From: an uncultured Lachnospiraceae bacterium
GTDB lineage: Bacteria > Bacillota > Clostridia > Lachnospirales > Lachnospiraceae
Assembly: GCA_910586705.1 (NCBI GenBank)
Contig: CAJUJK010000028.1
Location: forward strand, 1 to 52,161
DNA: 52,161 nt
Direction: 5' to 3'
The notes beneath the pieces were generated by a model. The model worked only from the letters and a program-made list of their open reading frames with translations, did not search any database and was not told the origin of the DNA. Both the position numbers and the translations under genes were made by a program. Position 1 is the stretch's first letter. Each line of letters begins with the position of its first letter. Below are positions 1-8,632 of the stretch, piece after piece.

Positions 1-70
1 TGGGTAATTCCTTACTGGCTGTAAGGGGTATTAACCATAAATATATTGTAGTAGAAAGGCGGAACAACTG

Positions 71-1204
71 ATGAATACATTAAGAAAATATGCACTAAAT
101 GAAATCCCCCACTACAAAGTACACGGACGTACCGTTCCCGGCACCTGCCCGCTGCCGCTCTTTTTCAATGGGAGCGCAGTTGAACTAAACGTGTCCGGCT
201 CAGAGCTTTGGGCTGATCTGGAAGTCAGCTGGCAAAATCTCGAGATATGGGTGACTATAGAAGTCAATGGGGAATTGATGAGCCGCCTGATGTTGGCGCC
301 GGGAAACCATTCCCTGTGCCTGTTCCGCGGCATGAGCGGAGAGCCTGTGAAAAATGTGCGCATCACCAGAGAGACACAGGCGATGCTCGAAGACGAAGAC
401 TGCTGCCTCATTGTCCACGGCTTTCAGACGGACGGAGACTTCCATCCCGTTCCCAAAGGAAAATATACGCTGGAATTTGTGGGCGACAGCATTACCTCCG
501 GGGAGGGCACTTATGGGGCGAAAGGGGACATGGACTGGATTCCTATGTACATGAGCTACAGCCGCGACTACGCCAAAATGACGGCGGAGGCGCTCGGCGC
601 GGACGCCTATATCATTTCAAAAGGCGGCTGGGGCGTGCTTTCCGGCTGGGACAACAACCCGGACACAAACATTCCCTCCCGCTACGAACAGCTCTGCGGC
701 CTATGCTGCGGCAATAAAAATGAAAGTCTCGGCGCGTTCGCCCCTTATGATTTTACCCTGAGAAAGACGGACGCCGTGATCGTCAATCTCGGCACAAACG
801 ACGCGTCCGCTTTCCAGCAGCCCGCCTGGCACGATCCTGCCACCGGACGGACATTCAAACAGCGCCTGAACCCGGACGGAACTTTCGTGGAAGAGGATCT
901 GAACCGTTTCGAGGACGCCGTCGTCTCCTTCCTTAAGATGCTGCGGAAACACAACCCGCAGGCACACATCATCTGGTGCTACGGCATGATCGGCTACGAC
1001 CTGTCCTTCGCAATAAATGACGCCATGATCCGCTATATACGGGAGAGCAGCGATCACAACGTCATCTATTTACAGCTGCCCGGTCTCACCGAGGAAACCG
1101 TGGGTTCCAACAACCATCCGGGAGAACCTTCCCAGAGGCGGACGGCACAGGTGTTGACCGAATATCTGCAGGATTACTTTTCCAAAACATCCCCTGCCCG
1201 TTAA
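71..1204 (+). CDS. SGNH/GDSL hydrolase, CE2-like carbohydrate esterase
   Basis: A 377-aa protein with no obvious signal peptide. The SGNH signatures are visible: block I GDSITSGEG near residue 137 (nucleophile Ser), GTND near residue 242 (block III), and NNHPGEPSQ near residue 350 carrying the catalytic His. The roughly 130-residue N-terminal part looks like the beta-sandwich that precedes the esterase domain in carbohydrate esterase family 2 (acetyl-xylan or acetylated-sugar esterases). Removal of acetyl groups from glycans is inferred from family only. The start follows AAAGGCGG about 9 nt upstream. It is convergent with the sugar kinase gene, with a strong hairpin between them, and appears monocistronic. 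The first 70 bases hold the small hairpin CCTTAC/GTAAGG (10-26), perhaps the end of an upstream unit. Confidence 0.8.
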   Translation: MNTLRKYALNEIPHYKVHGRTVPGTCPLPLFFNGSAVELNVSGSELWADLEVSWQNLEIWVTIEVNGELMSRLMLAPGNHSLCLFRGMSGEPVKNVRITRETQAMLEDEDCCLIVHGFQTDGDFHPVPKGKYTLEFVGDSITSGEGTYGAKGDMDWIPMYMSYSRDYAKMTAEALGADAYIISKGGWGVLSGWDNNPDTNIPSRYEQLCGLCCGNKNESLGAFAPYDFTLRKTDAVIVNLGTNDASAFQQPAWHDPATGRTFKQRLNPDGTFVEEDLNRFEDAVVSFLKMLRKHNPQAHIIWCYGMIGYDLSFAINDAMIRYIRESSDHNVIYLQLPGLTEETVGSNNHPGEPSQRRTAQVLTEYLQDYFSKTSPAR

Positions 1205-1224
1205 GCATGTGGCACGCCACATAA

Positions 1225-1278
1225 AAACAGCATTCCGACGTCCTGTACCGAACCGTCGAAATGCTGTTTATTCTTTTT
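1225..1278. terminator. Bidirectional intrinsic terminator
   Basis: A 16-bp stem (1225-1240 with 1254-1269, AAACAGCATT...AATGCTGTTT, perfectly complementary) with a 13-nt loop. It is flanked by an A-rich left side and a T-rich right side (TTCTTTTT). It lies between two convergent genes and can serve both strands. Confidence 0.85.
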
Positions 1279-1283
1279 GTATG

Positions 1284-2162
1284 CTATCCCTGCCGCTCCA
1301 GCTCCATCATTCCCAGCTTCAGCGCTCCCATGATGCCCTGCTTGTCATCAAGGCTCTGCACCACGATATAGCTGTCCAGATCTTCCAGCTCCTTTGTCTT
1401 GACGTAGCCGTTTAACAGCTCCTTAAACTTCGCGCGCACCAGAGGCAGGAGCTGTGTCTGGTGCATCACGCCGCCGCCCAGAATAATGCGCTGCGGGGAT
1501 ACCAGCACCGTATAGTCCACGAGAGCCTGTGCGATATAAGTCGCCTCCATCTCCCAGACTTCCTCTCTGTCGGCAAGCTCGATTGCTTTCTTTCCCCATC
1601 TTCCCTCAATCGCCGGTCCTGCCGCCAGCCCTTCCATACAGTTTTTGTGGAAAGGACAGAAGCCCTCGTATGTGTCCTCCGGCAGCTTATTTAACAGAAT
1701 ATGACCGCCCTCCGGGTGCATCATGCCGTGCAGAAGATTGCCGTCCACGATCACACCGACCCCGACGCCGGTGCCGATTGTGATATAAATGCAGCTATGT
1801 AACCCCTTTGCGATGCCCCACGTATATTCTCCCAAGGCGGAGCCGTTCACATCCGTATCAAAGCCCACCGGCACGCCAAGTTCCTTTTTAAACGCCCCCA
1901 CAATGTCGTAGTTCTGCCACGCCAGCTTGGGTGTGGTTGTGATATAACCGTAAGTATCCGATTCCCTGTTCACGTCAATCGGTCCAAAACACCCGATGCC
2001 AAGCGCCTCGATCCCTTTCCCCTTGAAAAAGGAAAGCAGTTTCGGCATCGTAATCTCCGGCGTCTCCGTGGGAATCGAAATCTGCTCCAGAATTTCACCG
2101 TTTTCGTTGCCGATGGCGCACACCATCTTTGTGCCGCCCGCCTCCAATGCACCTAATATCAT
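1284..2162 (-). CDS. ROK-family sugar kinase, fructokinase type
   Basis: A 292-aa cytoplasmic ROK kinase expected to phosphorylate fructose or a related hexose with ATP. Visible motifs are the N-terminal phosphate loop GALEAGGTKMVCAIG, the substrate loop GIGCFGPID, the second ATP motif ITIGTGVGVGVIVDG, and the zinc-binding ROK signature. The last is HPEGGH followed by CPFHKNCMEG, the fructokinase-type variant. The start is taken at 2162 because GGAGGAGAG sits 6-8 nt upstream. A longer in-frame reading to 2255 adds 31 unrelated residues and is rejected. No transporter or hydrolase is next to it, so the substrate stays open. Confidence 0.88.
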   Translation of the reverse strand: MILGALEAGGTKMVCAIGNENGEILEQISIPTETPEITMPKLLSFFKGKGIEALGIGCFGPIDVNRESDTYGYITTTPKLAWQNYDIVGAFKKELGVPVGFDTDVNGSALGEYTWGIAKGLHSCIYITIGTGVGVGVIVDGNLLHGMMHPEGGHILLNKLPEDTYEGFCPFHKNCMEGLAAGPAIEGRWGKKAIELADREEVWEMEATYIAQALVDYTVLVSPQRIILGGGVMHQTQLLPLVRAKFKELLNGYVKTKELEDLDSYIVVQSLDDKQGIMGALKLGMMELERQG

Positions 2163-2261
2163 ATCTCTCCTCCATTCCGGGGCATTGCCCGCCCCTTGCT
2201 TCTCTGTATTGCTCTGGCACGCCTGTTCGCAAAGCGTGCATTCGCGCTGCTCCATCTAAAA

Positions 2262-3626
2262 TCAGCCTGCGATCTCCCGTGCCACAAACACGCCGCTGGC
2301 GGAAGCGTGGGACAGGGAATGGGTCACGCCGCTGCCGTCCCCGATAATATAAAGCCCTTTATGCCTCGTCTCGAGATGTTCGTCGATCTCCACTTCCATA
2401 TTGTAAAATTTCACCTCCACGCCGTACAACAGTGTGTCGTCGTTTGCCGTGCCGGGCGCAATCTTGTCAAGGGCATAAATCATCTCCATGATGCCGTCCA
2501 GAATCCGTTTCGGCAGGACAAGGCTTAAATCCCCCGGCGTGGCGGAAAGCGTCGGCTCGATCACGCCTTCCTCGATCCGCTTGGCGTTGCTTCTTCTGCC
2601 GCGCACCAGATCCCCGAACCGCTGCACGATCACGCCGCCTCCCAGCATATTGGAAAGTCTGGCAATGCTCTCCCCATAGCCGTTGCTGTCCTTAAAAGGC
2701 TCCGAAAAATGCTTCGCCACAAGAAGCGCAAAATTTGTATTTTCCGTCTGTTTGTCCGCGCCCTCATAACTATGCCCGTTCACCGTCACAATGCCGTTGG
2801 TGTTCTCGTTTACCACAATTCCATGGGGGTTCATGCAGAACGTCCTCACGCTGTCCTCAAACTTTTCCGTGCGGTAGACGATCTTGCTCTCATAGAGTTC
2901 GTCTGTCAGGTGGGAGAAAATCACCGCCGGCAGTTCCACGCGCACGCCGATATCCACACGGTTCGACTTCGTATGGATGTTAAGTTCTTCACAGACCTTC
3001 TCCATCCATTTGCTTCCGCTTCTCCCAACAGAAATGACACACTTGTCACATTCATGGGCATCTTTATCACAAATCACACGGTAGCCGCCCTCCGTCCGTT
3101 CCACGGACCGTACCGGGGTATCAAAATAAAACTCCACTTTATCCTTTAATTCCGCGTACAGATTTTCCAGAACCACATAATTGATATCCGTCCCCAGATG
3201 GCGCACGGAGGCGTCCAGCAGGTTCAGATTATTCTGCAGGCACAGCTTCTTGAACTGGGTGCCCGCCGTGGAATACAGCTTCGTCCCCTCGCCTCCGTAT
3301 TTCATATTGATCTCGTCCACATAGCGCATCAGCTCTATCGCCTTTTTCTTGCCGACATATTCGTGGAGCGTCCCACCGAAATCGTTGGTAATATTATATT
3401 TCCCGTCAGAAAAAGCGCCCGCGCCGCCAAACCCGCTCATAATCGAGCAGCTCGGACAACCCACGCAGGATTTCACCTTGTCGCCGTCTATGGGACAGTG
3501 CCTCTTTTCCAGCGCATGTCCCGCCTCAAACACCGCTATCTTTAAATCCGGCCTCCTCTTTGTCAGCTCGTAAGCCGAGTAAATGCCGCCCGGTCCCGCA
3601 CCGACAATGATCACATCATATTTCAT
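2262..3626 (-). CDS. FAD-dependent oxidoreductase (COG2509-like dehydrogenase)
   Basis: A 454-aa flavoprotein. The N-terminus carries the Rossmann dinucleotide motif VGAGPGGIYSAYEL (residues 8-21). A Cys-containing stretch follows (CVGCPSCSIM near 54-63), then the GGAGAFSDGKYN motif typical of the uncharacterised FAD-dependent dehydrogenase group COG2509. The C-terminal GLYIIGDGSGVTHSLSHASASG is the usual flavin-closing segment. The physiological substrate is unknown for this family. The start has a good GGAGGAG 7 nt upstream. It lies 99 bases upstream of the ROK kinase on the same strand, but a shared function is not evident. Confidence 0.82.
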   Translation of the reverse strand: MKYDVIIVGAGPGGIYSAYELTKRRPDLKIAVFEAGHALEKRHCPIDGDKVKSCVGCPSCSIMSGFGGAGAFSDGKYNITNDFGGTLHEYVGKKKAIELMRYVDEINMKYGGEGTKLYSTAGTQFKKLCLQNNLNLLDASVRHLGTDINYVVLENLYAELKDKVEFYFDTPVRSVERTEGGYRVICDKDAHECDKCVISVGRSGSKWMEKVCEELNIHTKSNRVDIGVRVELPAVIFSHLTDELYESKIVYRTEKFEDSVRTFCMNPHGIVVNENTNGIVTVNGHSYEGADKQTENTNFALLVAKHFSEPFKDSNGYGESIARLSNMLGGGVIVQRFGDLVRGRRSNAKRIEEGVIEPTLSATPGDLSLVLPKRILDGIMEMIYALDKIAPGTANDDTLLYGVEVKFYNMEVEIDEHLETRHKGLYIIGDGSGVTHSLSHASASGVFVAREIAG

Positions 3627-3737
3627 AAACGACTCCTCCAGCCCTTGTTTTTCCTGTGGATTCTATCCGCTTTTATCCTAACATAAACAACAGTCGGGAG
3701 CAATAAAAACTGCGCTTTTTACCGTTTACGAAATCAC

Positions 3738-3766
3738 TTGAAAAAAGCGCCGTATCGTACTATGAT
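3738..3766 (+). promoter_or_regulatory. Sigma-A-type promoter for the SulP gene
   Basis: TTGAAA (3738-3743), a 17-bp spacer and TATGAT (3761-3766), pointing at the SulP transporter, whose start is about 98 bases downstream. The leader contains short hairpins (GGAAAC/GTTCCC near 3768-3790) but no riboswitch that I recognise. Confidence 0.6.
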
Positions 3767-3863
3767 GGAAACGTCGGCGCGTTCCCGCGCAGATAAAGGG
3801 GAATACCCTTCAGAAGAACTGACAACTATGGAATAAACAAAAGAAAATGGGAGTTGAGCTGCT

Positions 3864-5504
3864 ATGGAAAAGTTAAAACCGAAATTGTTTTCAGTGATGA
3901 AAACCTACACAAAAGAACAGTTTGTCAAAGACGTGATCGCCGGTATCATCGTCGCCATTATCGCGCTGCCCTTGTCCATCGCTCTGGCGCTGGCGTCGGG
4001 CGTCGGTCCCGAACAGGGTATCTATACTGCCATTGTGGCGGGCTTTCTGATCTCCTTTCTGGGCGGAAGCCGCGTCCAGATCGCAGGGCCTACGGCGGCT
4101 TTCGCCACCATTGTGGCGGGCATTGTCGCCACGAAAGGCATGGACGGACTGATTCTTGCCACCATCCTTGCGGGCGTCATTCTGGTTGCCATGGGCTTCC
4201 TGCGCCTTGGCAATCTGATTAAATATATCCCCTACACCATCACCACCGGCTTCACGGCAGGTATCGCCGTCACCATTGCCATCGGGCAGATCAAGGACTT
4301 TCTGGGGCTTACTTATCCCGAGGGAACCGTGACCATTGAGACGATGGAAAAAATGGAAGCCGTGGTCAAAAATATCTCGACCATTAATGTGCAGGCACTC
4401 ATTGTCGGGCTAGTGTGCCTTGTCATCCTGATCGTGTGGCCTTATATCAACAAGACCATCCCCGGCTCTCTGATCGCCGTGATCGTCGGCATCCTGATGG
4501 TAAAGTTTCTCAACATGAACGTAAATACCATCGGTGACCTTTACGAAATCAGCAACAAACTTCCAAGTTTTCACCTGCCCTCCTTCACCGTGAAGGACGT
4601 GGGTGATATCCTGCCGGACGCTTTCACGATCGCGATTCTTGCCGCCATCGAATCCCTGCTCTCCTGCGTGGTTTCGGACAGCATGATCAACTCCAAACAC
4701 CGCTCCAACATGGAGCTGATCGCGCAGGGCGTCGGCAACGTGGGCTCCGCGCTCTTCGGCGGCATCCCCGCCACGGGCGCCATCGCGAGAACCGCCGCCA
4801 ACATCAAGAACGGCGGACGCACTCCCATCGCCGGCATGGTGCACTCCGTCACGCTGCTGCTGATTTTAGTCATCCTGATGCCCTACGCGGCGCTGATCCC
4901 CATGCCCTGCATTGCCGCGATCCTGTTTATGGTGGCGTACAATATGAGCGGCTGGCGTTCCTTTTTGCATCTGATGAAGTCCTCCCCCAAGAGCGACATT
5001 ATCGTTTTAGTGCTCAGTTTTGTGCTGACTGTCGTCTTTGATCTGGTGCTCGCAATCGAAGTTGGCATCCTCCTTGCCGCCACCCTCTTTATGAAGCGCA
5101 TGAGCGAGGTGACGGAGGTGGAAGGCTGGAAGTATCTGGACGAGGAGGACGATCCCGACGCCCTCGCGTTTCGCGTAGTGCCGGACCATACGCTTGTCTA
5201 CGAAATCTCTGGTCCCATGTTTTTCGCTGCGGCAGACAAGATTCTGCGCATCACCTTGCGCGAGGATACCACCTGTCTGATCCTGCGTATGCGCAGCGTG
5301 AACGCCATCGACGCGACTGCCATGCACTCCCTGACGGAGCTTCTGGACAAATGCGAAGGGAGAGGCATTCGCATCATCCTCTCCCATGTAAATGAACAGC
5401 CGAGAAAAGTCATGGACAAGGCGGGCTTTTCCGCGCGCATCGGAGAGGAGAACTTCTGCTCCCACATTGATGAGGCGCTGGAGGCAGCTGGCAGGCACGC
5501 GTAA
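3864..5504 (+). CDS. SulP family anion transporter with STAS domain
   Basis: A 546-aa inner-membrane transporter of the SulP/SLC26 family, predicted to move sulfate, bicarbonate or another inorganic or dicarboxylate anion. The first roughly 400 residues are a chain of hydrophobic segments including the family motif GSRVQIAGPTAAFATIVAG near residue 70. Residues about 440-540 form a STAS domain (LVYEISGPMFFAAADK... then RSVNAIDATAMHSL). The Asp-Ala-Thr stretch corresponds to the usual STAS phosphorylation-loop region. The start is preceded by GGGAG about 10 nt upstream. It stands alone with its own promoter. The substrate cannot be read from the sequence. Confidence 0.88.
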   Translation: MEKLKPKLFSVMKTYTKEQFVKDVIAGIIVAIIALPLSIALALASGVGPEQGIYTAIVAGFLISFLGGSRVQIAGPTAAFATIVAGIVATKGMDGLILATILAGVILVAMGFLRLGNLIKYIPYTITTGFTAGIAVTIAIGQIKDFLGLTYPEGTVTIETMEKMEAVVKNISTINVQALIVGLVCLVILIVWPYINKTIPGSLIAVIVGILMVKFLNMNVNTIGDLYEISNKLPSFHLPSFTVKDVGDILPDAFTIAILAAIESLLSCVVSDSMINSKHRSNMELIAQGVGNVGSALFGGIPATGAIARTAANIKNGGRTPIAGMVHSVTLLLILVILMPYAALIPMPCIAAILFMVAYNMSGWRSFLHLMKSSPKSDIIVLVLSFVLTVVFDLVLAIEVGILLAATLFMKRMSEVTEVEGWKYLDEEDDPDALAFRVVPDHTLVYEISGPMFFAAADKILRITLREDTTCLILRMRSVNAIDATAMHSLTELLDKCEGRGIRIILSHVNEQPRKVMDKAGFSARIGEENFCSHIDEALEAAGRHA

Positions 5505-5566
5505 CTGCGCGGTCTGCCGTATCCTGCGCTCCCTCCCTTTTTCCTCTCTACACTTTCTCAAAAGCC

Positions 5567-5633
5567 ACTGTCTGCTCTTTCATGGAAATTTTTCCGACCT
5601 TATAGCCATATGCAGACAGTTCCTTTTTCTTTT
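5567..5633 (+). terminator. Probable terminator after the SulP gene
   Basis: ACTGTCTGC (5567-5575) pairs with GCAGACAGT (5612-5620), followed by TTCCTTTTTCTTTT. The loop is long (36 nt) and itself partly paired, so this is a weaker call than a compact hairpin. Confidence 0.45.
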
Positions 5634-5657
5634 ATCCAATTCCATAACGGGTCATAC

Positions 5658-6428
5658 TTACTCATCCCGCATCAGCCCCCTCACCGCCTCAACAGCCACC
5701 CGGATCGCCATATCCGTATCGTGCACCACCGGGTTTTCCAGTCCCAGCTTTTCCCGCTCCTGATTTGCCACCACGAGGAAACAGGATCCCGCCCGCACCC
5801 GCAGATAGCTCGCCACGGTAAACAGCGCCGCGGACTCCATCTCGGACGCCAGACACCCCAGCCGTTTCCACGCCTCCCATTTGTTCATAAGCTCATAGCT
5901 GACCGGCTTGGTTTCCGGCTCATGCTGCCCGTAAAAGGAATCTTTCGCCTGCACCACGCCCGCGTGGAACGGATAGCCCTTGGCTTTTGCCGCCTCCACC
6001 AGCGCGTTCGTCACCGCCAGATCCGGCACCGCCGGAAACTCGATCGGCGCATACTCCCGGCTCGTCCCCTCCATGCGGATTGCCCCGGTGGCAATCACGA
6101 TATCTCCGCTCTTTACCTCCGGCTGCATACCGCCGCAGGTGCCGATACGCAGAAACGTGTCCGCACCGCAGCGCACAAGTTCTTCCATGGCGATAGCCGC
6201 CGAGGGACCGCCGATACCCGTGGAAGTCACGCTGACTTTCACCCCGTCAAGCGTCCCCGTGTAGGTGACATATTCCCTGTTATCCGCTATCAGAACGGGA
6301 TTGTCAAAATACTGTGCAATCTTCACACAGCGTTTGGGATCGCCGGGCATAATCACATAGCGCCCCACTTCGCCCGCCGCCACCTGTATATGGTACTGTC
6401 TGCTCGCATCCTCCGAATAATTTTTCAT
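5658..6428 (-). CDS. udp: Uridine phosphorylase (PNP/UDP family)
   Basis: A 256-aa cytosolic nucleoside phosphorylase that splits uridine with phosphate to uracil and ribose-1-phosphate. Family marks are MPGDPKRCVKIA near residue 27 (phosphate-binding GDP-R), STGIGGPSAAIAMEELVRCGADTFLRIGTCGG near 70-100, and CLASEMESAALFTVA near 192. In the last, Glu-Met-Glu contacts the ribose. Pyrimidine specificity is suggested by the FYGQHEPE segment typical of bacterial Udp. The length is normal. The start has AAGGGGGG a few bases upstream. It ends convergently with the SulP gene. Confidence 0.88.
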   Translation of the reverse strand: MKNYSEDASRQYHIQVAAGEVGRYVIMPGDPKRCVKIAQYFDNPVLIADNREYVTYTGTLDGVKVSVTSTGIGGPSAAIAMEELVRCGADTFLRIGTCGGMQPEVKSGDIVIATGAIRMEGTSREYAPIEFPAVPDLAVTNALVEAAKAKGYPFHAGVVQAKDSFYGQHEPETKPVSYELMNKWEAWKRLGCLASEMESAALFTVASYLRVRAGSCFLVVANQEREKLGLENPVVHDTDMAIRVAVEAVRGLMRDE

Positions 6429-6530
6429 ACGGCCCCCCCTTCTCTCTATCGCCTCATTTATCCTCTATAGCAAATTTCCTATTTCAATTATACAAATTTT
6501 CACTGATAAAGGAAAGGTTATCCTGAAATT

Positions 6531-7028
6531 TTACGCCGTCCACTCTATCGTTCCGCAGGCGATCTTGTCACCGGCATTTCCAGCCGGCTGGGAAGTGAAA
6601 TCATCGGGCTTTGCGTGGATAATCACAGATCTCCCGACAATTTCCCGAATGGTATATCTCTTGTCGTAAAAGACACTGAACGCATATCCCTGATTGCCGA
6701 GAAGAGGCGGCATATCTCCTGCGTGGTCGGGATGCGGCATATTTCCGGGATTATAATGCAGCCCCGTATGGCTGAAATGATCGCCGCAGTCCCCCGAGTC
6801 ATGTATATGCATCGCGTAAAAATTGCTGGAGCCGGGCAGGTTAATGTTTGGAAGTCCGAATATTTCCGCCTCCACCAGCACGCCGCCGTAGGTGGTATGA
6901 TAAAATTTAACTGCACCGCTCAAATCGGGATATTGCCCACCGCCTCTGACCCACGCTATGGCTCCCGGATGGTTGCGCATCAGAAGCTGTGTGAAAACGG
7001 CTCCCGGTGTTATTTCATAATTGGACAT
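6531..7028 (-). CDS. sodC: Cu/Zn superoxide dismutase-like protein, cytosolic form
   Basis: A 165-aa protein with no signal peptide. All seven classical metal ligands can be placed: copper/zinc His74, His76, His91, His99, His102, Asp105 and His138. The disulfide pair is Cys81 and Cys158. The motifs are MHIHDSGDCGD, LHYNPGNMPHPDHAGDMP and VIIHAKPDDF. The active-site Arg that normally precedes ACG (GNAGxR) is Lys155 here (GNAGDKIACG), an unusual change that would be expected to lower activity. Cytosolic location in an anaerobe is also atypical. AGGAG lies 7 nt before the start. It sits 67 bases downstream of the vWA-like gene on the same strand. Confidence 0.85.
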   Translation of the reverse strand: MSNYEITPGAVFTQLLMRNHPGAIAWVRGGGQYPDLSGAVKFYHTTYGGVLVEAEIFGLPNINLPGSSNFYAMHIHDSGDCGDHFSHTGLHYNPGNMPHPDHAGDMPPLLGNQGYAFSVFYDKRYTIREIVGRSVIIHAKPDDFTSQPAGNAGDKIACGTIEWTA

Positions 7029-7095
7029 AAGAAAGCTCCTACTTGCTTTAAAGCTATCTTATGATGATTTTGCGAAGTGGTGCCTCCCAATCAGA

Positions 7096-7608
7096 CTAAC
7101 TGTTTTCCAGAAAAAACGCTGTCCCACTCACAACCCGATCCGATATGAGCAGTATCCTGCTTTTCAAAAAAGGTGTGAGAGCCTCCCGCGCCGCCTGTGC
7201 ATCCGCCACCGCATTCTTTTCATCCGCAAATACCAGCACCACTTTACTTCTCGCGTGAAACTTTTTCAGATAGGCGAACAATTCCTCATATTTCTTTTTC
7301 TGCGGACAGGCGCGGTATTCCTTAAACGCGCCGCCCGTCATAAGCATTGCCATGGGCGTCACCACAGACGTCATTTCCTGCCCCCAGAATACCAGATTCA
7401 GCCGGACATTGCGAAAAATCTCATTGCTTCTTTTCAGCGCTTTTACAACGGTGGCTGCCGCGTCCTGAAAATCCGCCTTCTCCATGGACGTGTCAATCAC
7501 AAGCGTCATTTCCAGATTCCCGCCGCGGTAGTTCCCCGGCACATGCAGGATGGCATCCACCCGCTTTGCGATCTGCAGCGCATCTATCTCTGTCAGTTCC
7601 ATAAACAC
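7096..7608 (-). CDS. Hypothetical protein with von Willebrand A-like fold
   Basis: A 170-aa soluble protein that I cannot assign to a named family. The strand-helix pattern LEMTLVIDTSMEKADF (residues 32-47), VRLNLVFWG and KVVLVFADE resembles a von Willebrand factor A domain. The metal-ion site is degenerate: Asp-Thr-Ser is present but the third Ser of DxSxS is Glu. The start at 7608 follows a G-rich GGGGGGATGAG; an internal ATG two codons later (7602) is equally possible. It is divergently oriented to the hemerythrin gene and upstream of the SOD gene. Function unknown. Confidence 0.6.
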   Translation of the reverse strand: MFMELTEIDALQIAKRVDAILHVPGNYRGGNLEMTLVIDTSMEKADFQDAAATVVKALKRSNEIFRNVRLNLVFWGQEMTSVVTPMAMLMTGGAFKEYRACPQKKKYEELFAYLKKFHARSKVVLVFADEKNAVADAQAAREALTPFLKSRILLISDRVVSGTAFFLENS

Positions 7609-7747
7609 TCATCCCCCCACACACAGTTCTCCCTGCCGCCATATAAAATGCGACACGCTTCTCCACTCTTCGACATATAGTATAGTAACAGCAAAACCCA
7701 CTTGCGAATCCCAAAAGCCTTTGCAAGCAACGGAGCAAGGAGCAGAC

Positions 7748-8626
7748 ATGCCAAAAGAAGCAGAATGGGACAAACGGTTCAACATCGGCGTTGATTCCAT
7801 CGACAAAGCACACCGAAAACTGTTTTCCATCGTACACCGGCTGATCACATTAAGCAAAGATAAAACCAACGGACAGTGGGCATGTGCCGAGGGCATCAAA
7901 TATTTCAAAAATTATGCCATACAGCACTTTTCCGACGAGGAGGCGTATATGCAGTCCATCGGCTATTCCGGCTATGAAATACACAAGCGTCTGCATGACG
8001 ACATGCGTGACAAAACATTGCCGGCGCTCGAAAAAGATCTCACGGAATCCGATTATTCGGAGGAATCCATCCACCATTTTATCGGTATCTGTGTCGGATG
8101 GCTCACCGCCCATATCATAATCGAAGACCGCGCCATCGTCGGCATGATCTCAAACAAATGGAAGACCGATCATATCGGAGCGGATATGGACGCGCTGGAA
8201 AATGCGCTGTCCGGCACCATACACGAAATCTTCCGGCTTCCAACACAAATTGTCAGCGAACATTACAGCGGCGAAGACTTCGGCAAAAGTATGATTATCC
8301 GGCTGACATACCACTCCATTGACCATGAGGAGGTACAACTCTTTATGGCGCTGGAAGAAAGCCTTGTCCTGCGCGCCGTGAGCTCTATATTAAATATTCC
8401 CTTAAGCAAAATGGATCAGCTTGTCATGGCGATCGGCAAGGAACTTGCGATCCAGATAGCAGGGCAGGTCGCCATACGCAGCGATCTTGCATTGCAATAT
8501 CATCTGGTAAACAGTCATTTTATGAGCGCAGAACAGTTCCGGCAGGCATTTTACGCAGGCAATTTCGACTACAGCCTGTTGTTCAACACCGGGCGCGGTT
8601 ACTTCGCCTTTGTCGTAAGCATTTAA
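7748..8626 (+). CDS. Bacteriohemerythrin fused to a CheX-like domain
   Basis: A 292-aa protein. Residues 1-135 are a complete bacteriohemerythrin that binds O2 at a non-heme di-iron site: His22, His60, Glu64, His79, His83, His122 and Asp127 give the full HxxxE / HxxxH / HxxxxD ligand set. Residues about 165-292 resemble the CheC/CheX/FliY phosphatase fold (MAIGKELAIQIAGQVAI compared with the family helix ...GELxNxxAG). The conserved catalytic Asn is Ile here, so phosphatase activity is doubtful. The start at 7748 is chosen because AAGGAG lies 6 nt upstream and the hemerythrin domain begins there; an upstream in-frame extension to 7550 lies in the neighbouring gene. Likely an oxygen-sensing protein linked to motility or chemotaxis. 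Confidence 0.85.
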   Translation: MPKEAEWDKRFNIGVDSIDKAHRKLFSIVHRLITLSKDKTNGQWACAEGIKYFKNYAIQHFSDEEAYMQSIGYSGYEIHKRLHDDMRDKTLPALEKDLTESDYSEESIHHFIGICVGWLTAHIIIEDRAIVGMISNKWKTDHIGADMDALENALSGTIHEIFRLPTQIVSEHYSGEDFGKSMIIRLTYHSIDHEEVQLFMALEESLVLRAVSSILNIPLSKMDQLVMAIGKELAIQIAGQVAIRSDLALQYHLVNSHFMSAEQFRQAFYAGNFDYSLLFNTGRGYFAFVVSI

Positions 8627-8632
8627 ACCGCT

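Noticed and set aside
5610..6470. 286-aa open frame antisense to udp
   Set aside because: Basic, His/Arg-rich composition typical of the reverse strand of a GC-rich gene; no ribosome binding site and the opposite strand is a clear uridine phosphorylase.
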